Notes under the pieces: generated by a model | What the model was told of the DNA's origin: nothing | What the model saw: only the letters and a program-made list of their open reading frames with translations | Databases searched by the model: none | Shown here: piece after piece, positions 25,864 through 34,876 of the stretch | How positions within the stretch are numbered: the first letter of the stretch is position 1 | Layout of the letters: each line of letters opens with the position of its first letter | Source: Deinococcales bacterium | GTDB lineage: Bacteria; Deinococcota; Deinococci; Deinococcales; JAAFIG01 | Assembly: GCA_013298595.1 (NCBI GenBank) | Contig: JAAFIG010000039.1 | Location: 1-46,949 of the forward strand | Direction of reading: 5' to 3' | DNA length: 46,949 bases | Made by a program: the position numbers and the translations under genes

Positions 25864-26564
25864 GCAACCTCCCGTGTGGCATCCTCGAGATGGATGTTTT
25901 CTGTGGGTATTTCGTTATGCGTTAGAATTGCACCAAGTAAACTGCCTGCGATACCAACCATCAGAATGCCCAATCCAGCGGGTAAGCGCGGCACAATCAG
26001 CCAGGCAAGGATTCCTGAACAAAGCGCCACAAACCATTCGACTCGAGCTTTTAAAACAGGGATTAACAACGCTAAAAACGAAAGCGGAAACACCAAATCC
26101 ACACCAAGTGCATTAGGGTCTGGCACCAAACTCGAGGCAAGTGCTCCGACCAAGGTAAAAGCGTTCCATGAAACAAATAACGAAATACTGGCACCCAATA
26201 AAAAACGGTAATCGCGCACACCACTGGCAAGGAATGTACCGAAGGATTCATCGGTTAAAAAGTATGCCCCAACAATACGTTCACGCCAAGTCATGTTAGG
26301 TAAAACTCGAGCAACAGCAACGCCATAGAGTAAATGTCGTACATTGAGTAAAAATGTGGTTAGGATAATGGCTAAACCATTGACACCAGCGCCCAATAAT
26401 GGTGCAGCACTAAACTGACTTGCACCAGCAAAAACCAAAACCGAGAGGGCTTGCGTCTCGAGAATCCCTAAGCCAGCGGCTCGAGCTGTGACAGCATACG
26501 CCAGTGCAAACGGAATAATACCTAAGTAAAGGGGCATGATTGCCCGAAATCCACGCCAAAACAT
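25860..26564 (-). CDS. azlC: AzlC-type branched-chain amino acid exporter
   Basis: A 234-aa inner-membrane protein of the AzlC/BrnF family. Signature residues: FRAIMPLYLGIIPFALAYAV, GLGILETQALSVLVFAGASQFSAAPLL (the AzlC hallmark), LNVRHLLYGVAVA and FLTDESFGTFLA. An in-frame codon at 26636 would add 24 polar residues, but ATG 26564 begins right at the family N-terminus (MFWRGFRAIMPL) and has TAAACT 7 nt upstream. Divergent from hom, sharing about 80 bp of control DNA, which is fitting since both concern aspartate- or branched-chain-family amino acids. Confidence 0.92.
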   Translation of the reverse strand: MFWRGFRAIMPLYLGIIPFALAYAVTARAAGLGILETQALSVLVFAGASQFSAAPLLGAGVNGLAIILTTFLLNVRHLLYGVAVARVLPNMTWRERIVGAYFLTDESFGTFLASGVRDYRFLLGASISLFVSWNAFTLVGALASSLVPDPNALGVDLVFPLSFLALLIPVLKARVEWFVALCSGILAWLIVPRLPAGLGILMVGIAGSLLGAILTHNEIPTENIHLEDATREVA

Positions 26565-26571
26565 GCCTTTC

Positions 26572-26577
26572 AGTTTA
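26572..26577 (-). promoter_or_regulatory. -10 box (TAAACT) of azlCD
   Basis: Minus-strand TAAACT, 7-nt gap to ATG 26564. The gap contains GAAAGG, so a weak Shine-Dalgarno is also possible. Confidence 0.45.
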
Positions 26578-26642
26578 GGGTTTTGATTTTGCGTTGTCTT
26601 GAACAAAATTGCAGCCTTGGCGTTTTGGTATACCAAGCGGGT

Positions 26643-26648
26643 TATACT
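26643..26648 (+). promoter_or_regulatory. -10 box (TATACT) of hom
   Basis: TATACT is 3 nt before one ATG (26652) and 6 nt before the next (26655). The 6-nt spacing matches the other leaderless candidates, favouring ATG 26655. A TGGTATACCA palindrome lies just upstream (26625-26634), a possible operator between the divergent azlC and hom genes. Confidence 0.5.
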
Positions 26649-26654
26649 GCCATG

Positions 26655-27671
26655 ATGAAACGCGTTCGTATCGGCATGATTGGCAGTGGCACCGTGGGTA
26701 GCAGTGTGCTTGGTTTACTCGAGGCTCGTAAAAGCTTGTTTGAATCTCAAGGGTATAAAGTCAAAGTTTTACCCGTATTAGTCCGAGACCCAAGTAAAAC
26801 CCGAGATAATGTGCCGTTAGGTACACAATTTACGGCTGATGATAAAGTGCTCGAGGATGCTGATATTATTTTTGAAAGTATGGGCGGTACAGGTAAAGCC
26901 CTCGAGTTAGTGCAATCGCAATTGCAAGATGGCAAAATTTTAATCACAGCCAATAAAGCTATGCTGGCAGAACGCTGGGATGTTTTAAAGCCGTACACCA
27001 TGAACGGACAAGTTTACTGCGAAGCCAGTGTCATGGCGGGTACACCTGTGCTCGGACCCTTAACAGGTACTCTGCGCTCGAGTAACACCCTCGAATTACA
27101 TGCGATTTTATCGGGTACTTGTAATTATATTTTGACCCGTATGGAAGATGGCGCAACCTACGAAGCTGCCTTAGCCGAAGCCCAAGCCAAAGGCTATGCC
27201 GAAGACCCTCCCACACTGGATGTCGCGGGTACAGATGCAGCCCATAAACTCTGTGTGCTTGCTCGAATTACTGTAGACCCTAATTTTGCGTGGGCAGATA
27301 TTCATACTCGAGGTTTAGAGGGGCTTTCGAGTCAGCGGGTTCTCGAGGCTGTACGTAATGGTAAACGCGTCAAATTGGTGGGTAGTATCGTGCCAAAAAA
27401 TGGTCAATGGCATGCCACAGTACGACCAGTTCTGTTAGACGCAGAGCACCCCTTAGCCCAAAGCGCCTCGAGCCGAAACACAATGCTGTTTCATGGCGAT
27501 GCCAGTGGCATTGTGATTGTTCAAGGCGGTGGCGCAGGTGGTTTAGTGACTGCCAGTGCTATGGTTGGCGATCTGATAGATCACTTTGCAGGTGTTACGG
27601 GGCATCAACCAAGTCCAGAAGCCACTCGAGTGCCACAAAATCATACGCCAGAGGTTTTTGCAGAACTTTAA
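26655..27671 (+). CDS. hom: Homoserine dehydrogenase
   Basis: A 339-aa short-form enzyme without an ACT domain, reducing aspartate semialdehyde to homoserine for Thr, Met and Ile. Rossmann motif RIGMIGSGTVGSSV, TANKAML segment, HAILSGTCNYILT (substrate-binding), and EDPPTLDVAGTDAAHKL with the catalytic Asp and Lys. The final part keeps HGDASG and GPGAG-like GGGAGG for cofactor contact. The ATG at 26655 (MKRVRIG) is preferred to an upstream in-frame start at 26583, which would lie in the azlC promoter region. A divergent paralogue is at 2960-3955. The stop overlaps the convergent CAP gene by 4 bp. Confidence 0.95.
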   Translation: MKRVRIGMIGSGTVGSSVLGLLEARKSLFESQGYKVKVLPVLVRDPSKTRDNVPLGTQFTADDKVLEDADIIFESMGGTGKALELVQSQLQDGKILITANKAMLAERWDVLKPYTMNGQVYCEASVMAGTPVLGPLTGTLRSSNTLELHAILSGTCNYILTRMEDGATYEAALAEAQAKGYAEDPPTLDVAGTDAAHKLCVLARITVDPNFAWADIHTRGLEGLSSQRVLEAVRNGKRVKLVGSIVPKNGQWHATVRPVLLDAEHPLAQSASSRNTMLFHGDASGIVIVQGGGAGGLVTASAMVGDLIDHFAGVTGHQPSPEATRVPQNHTPEVFAEL

Positions 27672-28258
27672 GGTGTTCTGCCCACAGCCATGATCCAATA
27701 CGATTTACTCGAGCTTGCCACTGTTACCTTGGCAAAACCTGCGCGGTTAAAATCGTCATCCATTGCCACTTGGCAATGCCCAAACGAACTGGTCAACCAA
27801 CGGTTGAGAACTTCGGTTTGGTTAGGGAAATCAAATGCCATGACTTCGCCCCAAGCTGTACCTGAAAAACCAGCTGCCCCTGCTCGGTTAATCGGTGTGC
27901 CATCACCAGCGCCATTGTGTGGATCGAATGCCAAGGCATTGGGGTTGCCTGGTTGGGTAAAACCCTCGGGATGATTTTTGACTAAGTAATTGAGATGCGC
28001 TAAAGCCGCTGTGGTTAAAGCAGTATCGCGCAGTAAGACTCGAGAATTGGTATTAAAGGTTTTGGCTGGAAAACTTGGACCACTCGCTAAACAAGCCACA
28101 GCTGTGGTGACAGCATTTTGCCGTTTGCCATTAATTAAGGCTAAAAAGGCATCTTGTTCAGCAACCGAGAGTTCATTGGGTATTGTGATTTCGGGCAAGC
28201 GGTAAACTGGGCAAGCGGTCAGCACAGCCACCAAACCAAGCAACAAAAACTTTTTCAT
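27668..28258 (-). CDS. CAP/SCP-domain lipoprotein
   Basis: A 196-aa lipoprotein: MKKFLLLGLVAVLTAC (Cys16). The mature part is a CAP (SCP/YkwD-like) domain: LALINGKRQNA, LTTAALAHLNYLVKNHPEGF (the AxxHxxxM-like helix carrying the first His), WGEVMAF (the conserved Glu), VLNRWLTSSFGHCQVAMDDDFNRAGFAKV (second His region) and SYWIMAVGR at the end. Bacterial CAP proteins are exported and mostly of unknown function. TAGACT lies 7 nt before the ATG (28266-28271 on the plus strand), another leaderless candidate. Confidence 0.88.
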   Translation of the reverse strand: MKKFLLLGLVAVLTACPVYRLPEITIPNELSVAEQDAFLALINGKRQNAVTTAVACLASGPSFPAKTFNTNSRVLLRDTALTTAALAHLNYLVKNHPEGFTQPGNPNALAFDPHNGAGDGTPINRAGAAGFSGTAWGEVMAFDFPNQTEVLNRWLTSSFGHCQVAMDDDFNRAGFAKVTVASSSKSYWIMAVGRTP

Positions 28259-28362
28259 ACACTATAGTCTACGGCAAAACTCGAGAATGCAGTGGGTATT
28301 GCAGCATTACGGGCTACCGAAGCCATAAAAACGAGATTGCAACTTTTTCTTGCAAAATTGCG

Positions 28363-28368
28363 TACAGT
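28363..28368 (+). promoter_or_regulatory. -10 box (TACAGT) of the VWA-FHA gene
   Basis: TACAGT with a 7-nt gap to ATG 28376; supports both the downstream start choice and leaderless transcription. Confidence 0.4.
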
Positions 28369-28375
28369 AATAGCA

Positions 28376-30211
28376 ATGAAACCCAGTTCTCTTACTTTTG
28401 GCATGATTGGCGCAATTGCTTGTGTTATCGGAGCAATTCTTTTTGAAATTCTTTTCCCTGCTAAAGCAGCGCAAGCCCCTGAAAACTCGAAGGTAGCAGT
28501 GGCATTATTGATCGATACTAGTGGCAGTATGGAGCAAGATAACAAATTAGCCGAAGTGCAACGAGCCGCCATTGAATATGTGCAACGGCAAACCCTCGAG
28601 ACCAATCAAGCATTGTCTGGCATGAGTATCAATCGTTTCTCGAGCGATGCAGTGACTGTTTCGGATTTCTCGAAAAACACAGCTCGTCATGTCAATGCGA
28701 TTTCGCAATTTATTGCCAATGGTGCAACCGAAATGACAGCTGGTTTGGATGTAGCAGCCCAATCACTAAATACCGAAGCCAACGCCGATAGCAAAGTGAT
28801 TTTATTATTTACCGATGGCGAACCAGGTTCAAATATCGAATCTGCTGATATTGCTAAGCCGCGCACCCTCAGTAAAGCGCAAATGCTACGCGCTCAGGGA
28901 TACAAGATTATTGCTGTGGCAACCCAAGATGCTAATTACGATTTCTTACAACGACTGACAGGCGATGCTGGTCTGGTTTTCCCAACCAGTTCGGGCAATT
29001 TTGCCCAAGCGTTCCAAAAAGCCGATGCCAAAATCCGTAATTTATTCTCGAGTGGTGCTGGTGGCAACCGAGGTTTCTTAGATGCCTTAATTTTATCGGC
29101 GTTTGTGACAGCTGCTTTGGGTACAGCCTTGCTGATTGCCGAAAATACCCTTGGGTTACGCGGACGTTGGTGGCGTGACCTGAGCTGGGTTTTACCAATG
29201 GCGGCACTGCTTGGTGTTGCGGGGGCGTTGCTTGGGCAAGTGTTATTTGCTTTATTTGGCGATGCCGCTCGAGTGATTGGCTGGGCAGTCGTTGGTACAA
29301 TTGCAGGAGCAGTGCTGGGCTTAGCCGACCGTTCACAAGCCAAAGCCATGCGTGGCGCAATTGGTGGCACGATTGGCGGTGTGATTGGTGGCATTGTTTT
29401 TAGTGGTTTATCTGGTGCTTTAACCAATGGCTTCCTCGAGTTACTTGGGCGTTTACTTGGTTTTGCAGTGCTTGGTTTTGCGGTTGGTTTGATGTTGCAA
29501 CTTGTTCAGCAAGCCCTGAAAACAGCTTGGTTGACAGGGATTACCACAGGTCCTTATGAAGGCAAGCAATATATTCTTGGTAAACCACTGATTACAGTTG
29601 GGCGTTCCGATGGCAACGATATTGGTTTGTACCGCGAGAAAAATTTGGCAATCAAAAGTGGCACACTGCGTTTTTCTGCTTCGCAGTGGCAATACCAAGG
29701 TGAGCCAGTATTGGTGAATGGTGTTAGCCTCGAGCAGGCTGTGTTAAACACGGGTGACACCATTAAATTTGGTGGTACAGAATTCTTATTTGAAACAAAA
29801 GATGGTACCAACGTTGCACCAGTGGTTGAAGTTGCCAATACTAACCCACCGCCTGTACCCGAACCTCGAGTTGAACCTGTTACCCCCCCAACAGCAGTAA
29901 CGCAACCCCCTCTATCTGCACCTGCTACACCGCAATACTGGCGTTTACGTGGCACAGAAACCCTCGAGTTACCCTTTGGTACACTCAGCGTAGGGCGCAA
30001 TGAAGATAACCAAATTGTGATTGCCGATCCCAGTGTCAGCGGACACCATGCTAAACTCGAGGTGAGCCATCAGCAATTACAAATTACCGATTTAGGTAGT
30101 ACCAATGGCACATTTATCAATGGCACCAAGCTCGAGGAAAACCAACCGACCAATCTCGAGATTGGTGCAATACTGCTGCTGGGTGCGTTAGAATTCCGTG
30201 TTACACGATGA
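28376..30211 (+). CDS. Membrane protein with VWA and two FHA domains
   Basis: A 611-aa signalling protein. TM helix (MIGAIACVIGAILFEILF), then a von Willebrand A domain (residues about 40-220) with the MIDAS start DTSGSM and later TEMTAGL and FTDGEPGS. Next comes a Gly/Ala-rich region of several hydrophobic segments (about 230-380), a degenerate FHA domain (ITVGRSDGNDIGL... without the Ser-x-x-His), a Pro-rich linker, and a canonical C-terminal FHA (LSVGRNEDNQIVIADPSVSGHHAKLEV, LGSTNGTFING). FHA domains bind phospho-threonine, so a Ser/Thr kinase partner is expected elsewhere. ATG 28376 is preferred over 28292, with TACAGT 7 nt upstream. Overlaps folC by 4 bp. Confidence 0.9.
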   Translation: MKPSSLTFGMIGAIACVIGAILFEILFPAKAAQAPENSKVAVALLIDTSGSMEQDNKLAEVQRAAIEYVQRQTLETNQALSGMSINRFSSDAVTVSDFSKNTARHVNAISQFIANGATEMTAGLDVAAQSLNTEANADSKVILLFTDGEPGSNIESADIAKPRTLSKAQMLRAQGYKIIAVATQDANYDFLQRLTGDAGLVFPTSSGNFAQAFQKADAKIRNLFSSGAGGNRGFLDALILSAFVTAALGTALLIAENTLGLRGRWWRDLSWVLPMAALLGVAGALLGQVLFALFGDAARVIGWAVVGTIAGAVLGLADRSQAKAMRGAIGGTIGGVIGGIVFSGLSGALTNGFLELLGRLLGFAVLGFAVGLMLQLVQQALKTAWLTGITTGPYEGKQYILGKPLITVGRSDGNDIGLYREKNLAIKSGTLRFSASQWQYQGEPVLVNGVSLEQAVLNTGDTIKFGGTEFLFETKDGTNVAPVVEVANTNPPPVPEPRVEPVTPPTAVTQPPLSAPATPQYWRLRGTETLELPFGTLSVGRNEDNQIVIADPSVSGHHAKLEVSHQQLQITDLGSTNGTFINGTKLEENQPTNLEIGAILLLGALEFRVTR

Positions 30212-31383
30212 CCGAAGAAACTGCCTTGCAATGGTTATTCAATCGTACTCGCGCTGGTGATATTCGCTCAGGGCAACGTACTGCTGCTTTACTTGCTCTG
30301 CTTGGTCAACCACAACGTCATTTTGATACCATTCATGTGATTGGTACCAATGGTAAGGGCAGTACTTGTGCCATGTTAGCGGCTGGACTCGAGGCAACAG
30401 GCAAACAAGTTGGGCGTTTTACTAGCCCGCACTTAACTGATTTTCGAGAACGAATTGCGGTGAATACGAAGTGGATTAGTAGCCAAGCGGTGACAAAATT
30501 TATTGAATGGGCACAACAAAATAGTGAGGATGCGGCTTTTTTTGATTTAACCCTTGCTATGGCGCTCGAGTATTTTAGGCAGCAACACGTGGAAATCGCG
30601 GTGATCGAAGCAGGTGTTGGTGCACGCCATGATGCCACTGCCAGTATCGAACGCGTCCAAGCCACAATTATTACCAATATAGATTTAGATCACGAAGCGA
30701 CCATTGGCATTGGTCAGTACAGCACAGTACTCGAGAATATTGCATGGGAAAAAGTAGGTGGAATCCGCAACGGAATTCCTGTTTTAACCGCAGCTCGAGG
30801 TGCAGCTTTAACTGTGATTCAAGCAATTGCTGCCGAAAAACAAGCCCCACTGCATATTCTAAACCCCCAGCAGCCATTGTTTGCTCTGCCAAAACCACCT
30901 GTGTTACGCGGAGCACATCAACTCGAGAACGCTGCTCTTGCTGTTGCCACACTGCGTTTGCTTGGTTATACAGAACAAGCGGTTCAAGCTGCCCTAGAAG
31001 CAACGTGGGCGGGCAGACTCGAGACAATCACCTGCCAACAAAGCCAAGTGCTGTTGGATGGTGCACACAATCCTGCGGGTGCTCATGCGTTGGCGCAGGC
31101 ATTGCGAGGACAGCACTTTAGTCTTGTGTTTGCTGCCATGAGCCGCAAACGAATTCCAGATATTCTCGAGCCAATTTTGCCACTTGCCCAAGAACTGCAT
31201 TTTGTTCAGGTCAGCCAACAAGGTGTTGACCCACAAGAACTCCAACAACGTTACGGAGGCACAGCTCACCCCGACCTCGAGTCGGCAATGAAAGCTGCAT
31301 TGCAATCAAAAAATGTGCTGGTGGCAGGGTCGTTGTACTTGGTTGGCGCGGCTCGAGAATGGATGATTCATAAATTCCCTTAG
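30208..31383 (+). CDS. folC: Folylpolyglutamate synthase / dihydrofolate synthase
   Basis: A 391-aa Mur-ligase-fold enzyme adding glutamate to folates. ATP-binding loop VIGTNGKGSTCAML, followed by GRFTSPHLTDFRERIAVN (the FolC signature), NIDLDHEATIG (the family's H-x-x-x-LG-type region), IAWEKVGGIRNGIPVLTA and, in the C-terminal domain, VLLDGAHNPAGAHAL. Overlaps the VWA-FHA gene stop by 4 bp (ATGA), so the two are co-translated although functionally unrelated. Confidence 0.95.
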   Translation: MTEETALQWLFNRTRAGDIRSGQRTAALLALLGQPQRHFDTIHVIGTNGKGSTCAMLAAGLEATGKQVGRFTSPHLTDFRERIAVNTKWISSQAVTKFIEWAQQNSEDAAFFDLTLAMALEYFRQQHVEIAVIEAGVGARHDATASIERVQATIITNIDLDHEATIGIGQYSTVLENIAWEKVGGIRNGIPVLTAARGAALTVIQAIAAEKQAPLHILNPQQPLFALPKPPVLRGAHQLENAALAVATLRLLGYTEQAVQAALEATWAGRLETITCQQSQVLLDGAHNPAGAHALAQALRGQHFSLVFAAMSRKRIPDILEPILPLAQELHFVQVSQQGVDPQELQQRYGGTAHPDLESAMKAALQSKNVLVAGSLYLVGAAREWMIHKFP

Positions 31384-31416
31384 GGTAGATTTTCCCCCTC
31401 GAGCAAGCATTTTCCC

Positions 31417-31437
31417 TTGAGACGCTATTGAGACGCT
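31417..31437 (+). promoter_or_regulatory. Tandem 10-bp direct repeat upstream of the haem protein operon
   Basis: TTGAGACGCT occurs twice, separated by one base, an 11-bp period that places both on one helix face. It precedes a TAGACT -10-like box (31446-31451). A regulator site is inferred. Confidence 0.4.
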
Positions 31438-31479
31438 CAATGTACTAGACTATCCTCAGAGTTCAATTTTGGAGGGTCT

Positions 31480-31887
31480 ATGCGAAACATTGGGTTGGTT
31501 GCAACGGCACTGGTCATTGGTTGTTTTGGCTTTTCGCAACTGTCTTCGGTCAGTGCTTTTGGCAGTTATCGTAGCCAATTGGTAACGCAGTTTAAACTGG
31601 TCGATGCTCGAGTGGGTTGTCAGTATTGCCATGTTGATGCAGGTGGTGGTGCGCCATGGAATGCTTTTGGGCAACGGGTACAAAATAATTTAAGTGGCAA
31701 TATCGCTAAGGCTTTATACGATAGCCTTGCAGATAAAGCCGATTCTGATGGTGATGGTTATACAGATATGCTCGAGGTTTTTGCTGGTTCGTTGCCCGGC
31801 AATAAAGACAGTGCGCCATTGGTAGCAGTCAAAACGCTCGAGGTTGCTTTTGAAAAAGCTGGTGGTTTAGAGCAGTACAAACCATAA
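31480..31887 (+). CDS. Exported c-type haem protein with calcium-loop motif
   Basis: A 135-aa exported protein: signal peptide MRNIGLVATALVIGCFGFSQLSSVSA. The mature part has one CxxCH haem motif (VGCQYCHVDAGGG) and then DKADSDGDGYTDMLEVFAG, an Asp-rich loop like EF-hand or thrombospondin type 3 calcium sites. Likely a periplasmic or surface electron carrier. Preceded by a good Shine-Dalgarno (GGAGGG, 6-7 nt before the ATG), unlike most genes here. First of three exported-protein genes on this strand. Confidence 0.82.
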   Translation: MRNIGLVATALVIGCFGFSQLSSVSAFGSYRSQLVTQFKLVDARVGCQYCHVDAGGGAPWNAFGQRVQNNLSGNIAKALYDSLADKADSDGDGYTDMLEVFAGSLPGNKDSAPLVAVKTLEVAFEKAGGLEQYKP

Positions 31888-31964
31888 TTTGAGTACAAAA
31901 ATCGCGGCAATTCGGTGATCTGATGTTGGTGTCAGATAAGGCTTTTATTCTCTTGGAGGTTTGT

Positions 31965-32402
31965 ATGAAACACTTGGTGCAATGGATTGGCTTGTTACTC
32001 GCTTTTGGTTTTGTGTCATGTGCGCCAGCCGCAATTGATGGCAAAAAAGTCGGACTCTCGAGCCTCAATACCTTCGCAGATGGTTCTGCTAGTACTGCCA
32101 GAGGAGAGGCAATACTAGTTGCCCAAACTGATGGTAAAACCAAAATTATTGTTTCGGTTACTGGTTTAACCAAAAATACTAAACACATTGGGCATGTCCA
32201 TAATGGTGCCTGTGCGGTTCAGGGTCCTGTGGCATTGGTGCTGTTAAGACTCGAGGCAGATGCCAATGGAAATGCGACTGCCGAAACGGTGGTGGATACT
32301 GCCAAACTTGTGGGTGCTCAGTATGTGCAATACCATCAACGTGACCTTGGCGACCCAGCTGGCGGTATTGGTGGCGGCATTCTTTGTGGTGATATCAAAT
32401 AA
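31965..32402 (+). CDS. CHRD-like lipoprotein
   Basis: A 145-aa lipoprotein (MKHLVQWIGLLLAFGFVSC, Cys19). The mature part resembles CHRD or Cu/Zn-superoxide-dismutase-like beta-sandwich domains: ARGEAILVAQTDGKTKIIVSVTGLTK, HIGHVHNGACAVQGPVALVL, and GDPAGGIGGGILCGDIK. The two His of HIGHVH could bind metal, but the full set of SOD ligands is not seen, so CHRD-like is preferred. ATG 31965 is used because GGAGG stands 5 nt upstream; an upstream in-frame start at 31923 would spoil the signal sequence. Middle gene of the exported haem-protein operon. Confidence 0.75.
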   Translation: MKHLVQWIGLLLAFGFVSCAPAAIDGKKVGLSSLNTFADGSASTARGEAILVAQTDGKTKIIVSVTGLTKNTKHIGHVHNGACAVQGPVALVLLRLEADANGNATAETVVDTAKLVGAQYVQYHQRDLGDPAGGIGGGILCGDIK

Positions 32403-32429
32403 AATTTTTGCCCTTGTATAAGGAGTCCT

Positions 32430-34814
32430 ATGAAAATCACAGCGGCTCGAGCTTTAACCTTGACACTACTGCTTGGCATAGTTGGCACCAGTGTCTCGCA
32501 ATTTTCTGGTTTAGCTCAAAGTAATCCGAGTGTCCTCCCACGTTCAAGTAAATCCTCGAGTGTGGCAATCACAACCGATGATGCTCGAGTGGTGATGGTC
32601 AATAGCGAAGATGATTCGGTTTCGATTTTTGATGTCGATACAAATCAGCGCATTAAAACTGTAAAAGTTGGCAACGAACCTGTCAGTGTGGTGATTTCCC
32701 CCGACGATGATACGTTCTTTGTCGCAAATCGAGCTGATGCCACAGTCTCTCGAGTGACAGGTTTGAAATCTGGGCAGATTGCAGTGGTAACCACTGTGCC
32801 TGTGGGTTCAGAACCCACGGGTGTGGCATTATCACCAACTGGTGCAAAATTATTTGTTGCCGAATTTGCCCAAAGCCGAGTTTCGGTATTCAATGCCCAA
32901 ACAATGGCTCGAGTCGCGGTTTTAGCTGTTAAAAACCCTCGAGGTTTAGCTGTCACCAACAATGGTAATGCCGATGATGCCGATGAAACATTGGTTGTGC
33001 CAGAATTTTATGGCAAACCTGTCCCCGATGCCGAAGGTACAGATACCAGCCGATTAGGTAATGTACGGCTTTTTAATGTTGGCACATTACGCCCAGAATT
33101 AGGCATAGGACTCGAGCCACTCGATAGTGGTTTTGTGCCCGATGGCACAAGTAAAGGCACAGTTAAAACCAGTCCAAATCAGTTGTGGGGTGCAACCATT
33201 CAAAATGGCAAAATTTTTATTCCAAGTATCTCGGCTTCACCCGCTGCACCTGCTAAATTTAATGGCAATGTTTACCCAGTGTTGTATGTTGCTGATTTAG
33301 CCAAAAAACTCGAGGATAAAGGGGTTAATGGTACAACCAACTTAGCAAAAAAAGTAGCCGATGCCATTCCTGCTGGGCAGCCACGGCATTTTCTAGCCGA
33401 TATTGTCGATATTGGATTTGTTGGAGAAAGCAATATTGGTTATGTTTTATCTCGAGGTGCAGATGTTGTGCAACGCGTTGTGCTCGAGGCAAATGGGTTA
33501 CAACTTGGTAGTAATTTTAATAAACAAATTGATCTAGCTAAAACCCCACAAGGGCAACGGGCTTGTCAGACACCAACAGGTATGGTGGTTGCCCACAACG
33601 GACCTCGAATTTATATCAATTGTTGGGTCTCGAGAAATCTTGGTGTGCTCGATTTAGCCACGCAAAGTGTCGCAGCCACGCTGGATGCAAGCCCAGCAGC
33701 CACAGGTGAAGAAGCAGCCATCAATAAAGGAAGGCGCTTTTATTTCACCGCTCGAGGTCGTTGGAGTAAAGAATCCTGGTCTGGTTGTGGTTCATGTCAC
33801 CCAGATGGATTATCTGACAATATCACCTGGATTTTTGGTACAGGACCTCGGCAAACCACAGCCATGGATGGCAGTTATAGCCACGGAGTAGGTGAACAAA
33901 AACAACGGGTATTTAATTGGACAGGTATTTTCGATGAAATCCACGACTTTGAACGCAACACCCGAGATGTCAGTGGTGGATTTGGAGCCATCACCAATGG
34001 CGGTTGTGGCGATCTCAACGAAGAAACTCGCGTGGACTTAGGTGGCAATCTCGATAAACCAGTACGTGAAACCCAGAACACCACAGCAGGTAACTGCACC
34101 AAAGATTGGGATGAAATTGAAGCTTTTAGTAAAACCATTCGCCCAGCCAAAGCCTTACGCGATATAGACCCAGACAGTGTGGCTCGAGGTGCCCAATTAT
34201 TTGCGGCTCCAACCAACCGAGTCAATGCAGGTAATTGCGTAGCTTGTCATGGTGGCGCTGGTTGGACAATCTCGAGGGTATTTTTTACACCTAGTACTAG
34301 CACCAATACTGCCTTAAATACGGAAGATTTCAAATTACCAAGCAATGTACCAAGTACTTGGAATTTTAATACCAAACAAATCAGTGCCCAAGCTCCAGTC
34401 TCAGATACCACCACAGGTGCAGCCGAAACAACCGCTGTAGCACCTAAACAAGTCAGTTGTGTAATACGCAACATTGGTACATTTGGCTTACCAGGAGACG
34501 CGGCTAAAACCGATGCGCTCGAGAAAAAACCAGATGGCACAAGAGCACAAGGACGCGGCGGTTTTAACGTCCCAAGTTTATACGGTATGAGTCTAGGAGC
34601 ACCCTATCTACATCACGGGCAAGCTCAGACGCTCGAGGAATTATTCACCGATCCGCGCTGGCAAAATCATCTGAAAGCAGCTAACCCAGTGTTTCTTAGT
34701 TCAGGCAATGCTGCTCGAGACCGCGTTGATCTGATTAATTTCTTATTATCCATTGATGCGAGTACACCAGAACAAGCTGTGCCAGCAGGGTTTGATTTAT
34801 GTCCAAATAAGTGA
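32430..34814 (+). CDS. Exported YVTN-propeller / dihaem cytochrome c protein
   Basis: A 794-aa exported protein with signal peptide (to about AQS, residue 30). N-terminal half: YVTN-type beta-propeller repeats (VVMVNSEDDSVSIFDVDTNQRIKTVKVGNEPVSVVISPDDDTFFVAN and similar, each short repeat about 40 residues). C-terminal half: two CxxCH haem motifs, GCGSCHPDG (near residue 450) and NCVACHGGA (near residue 605), with MauG-like context (PSLYGMSLGAPYLHHGQAQTLEELF near the end, typical of bacterial dihaem peroxidase relatives). Proposed extracytoplasmic redox enzyme or electron-transfer protein; the substrate is unknown. Shine-Dalgarno AAGGAG precedes the ATG. A long hairpin with T-run follows. Confidence 0.85.
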   Translation: MKITAARALTLTLLLGIVGTSVSQFSGLAQSNPSVLPRSSKSSSVAITTDDARVVMVNSEDDSVSIFDVDTNQRIKTVKVGNEPVSVVISPDDDTFFVANRADATVSRVTGLKSGQIAVVTTVPVGSEPTGVALSPTGAKLFVAEFAQSRVSVFNAQTMARVAVLAVKNPRGLAVTNNGNADDADETLVVPEFYGKPVPDAEGTDTSRLGNVRLFNVGTLRPELGIGLEPLDSGFVPDGTSKGTVKTSPNQLWGATIQNGKIFIPSISASPAAPAKFNGNVYPVLYVADLAKKLEDKGVNGTTNLAKKVADAIPAGQPRHFLADIVDIGFVGESNIGYVLSRGADVVQRVVLEANGLQLGSNFNKQIDLAKTPQGQRACQTPTGMVVAHNGPRIYINCWVSRNLGVLDLATQSVAATLDASPAATGEEAAINKGRRFYFTARGRWSKESWSGCGSCHPDGLSDNITWIFGTGPRQTTAMDGSYSHGVGEQKQRVFNWTGIFDEIHDFERNTRDVSGGFGAITNGGCGDLNEETRVDLGGNLDKPVRETQNTTAGNCTKDWDEIEAFSKTIRPAKALRDIDPDSVARGAQLFAAPTNRVNAGNCVACHGGAGWTISRVFFTPSTSTNTALNTEDFKLPSNVPSTWNFNTKQISAQAPVSDTTTGAAETTAVAPKQVSCVIRNIGTFGLPGDAAKTDALEKKPDGTRAQGRGGFNVPSLYGMSLGAPYLHHGQAQTLEELFTDPRWQNHLKAANPVFLSSGNAARDRVDLINFLLSIDASTPEQAVPAGFDLCPNK

Positions 34815-34821
34815 AGATGCA

Positions 34822-34876
34822 ATGGTTTCTGACATTGAGGACAGCCGCTGTCTTCAATGTCATACCATCGTTTTTT
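34822..34876 (+). terminator. Terminator of the exported haem-protein operon
   Basis: Long hairpin: TGACATTGAGGACAGC pairs with GCTGTCTTCAATGTCA (one G-T pair), with outer ATGGT/ACCAT pairing, followed by CG and TTTTTT. It overlaps the 3' end of the convergent SARP gene (stop at 34860). Confidence 0.8.
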
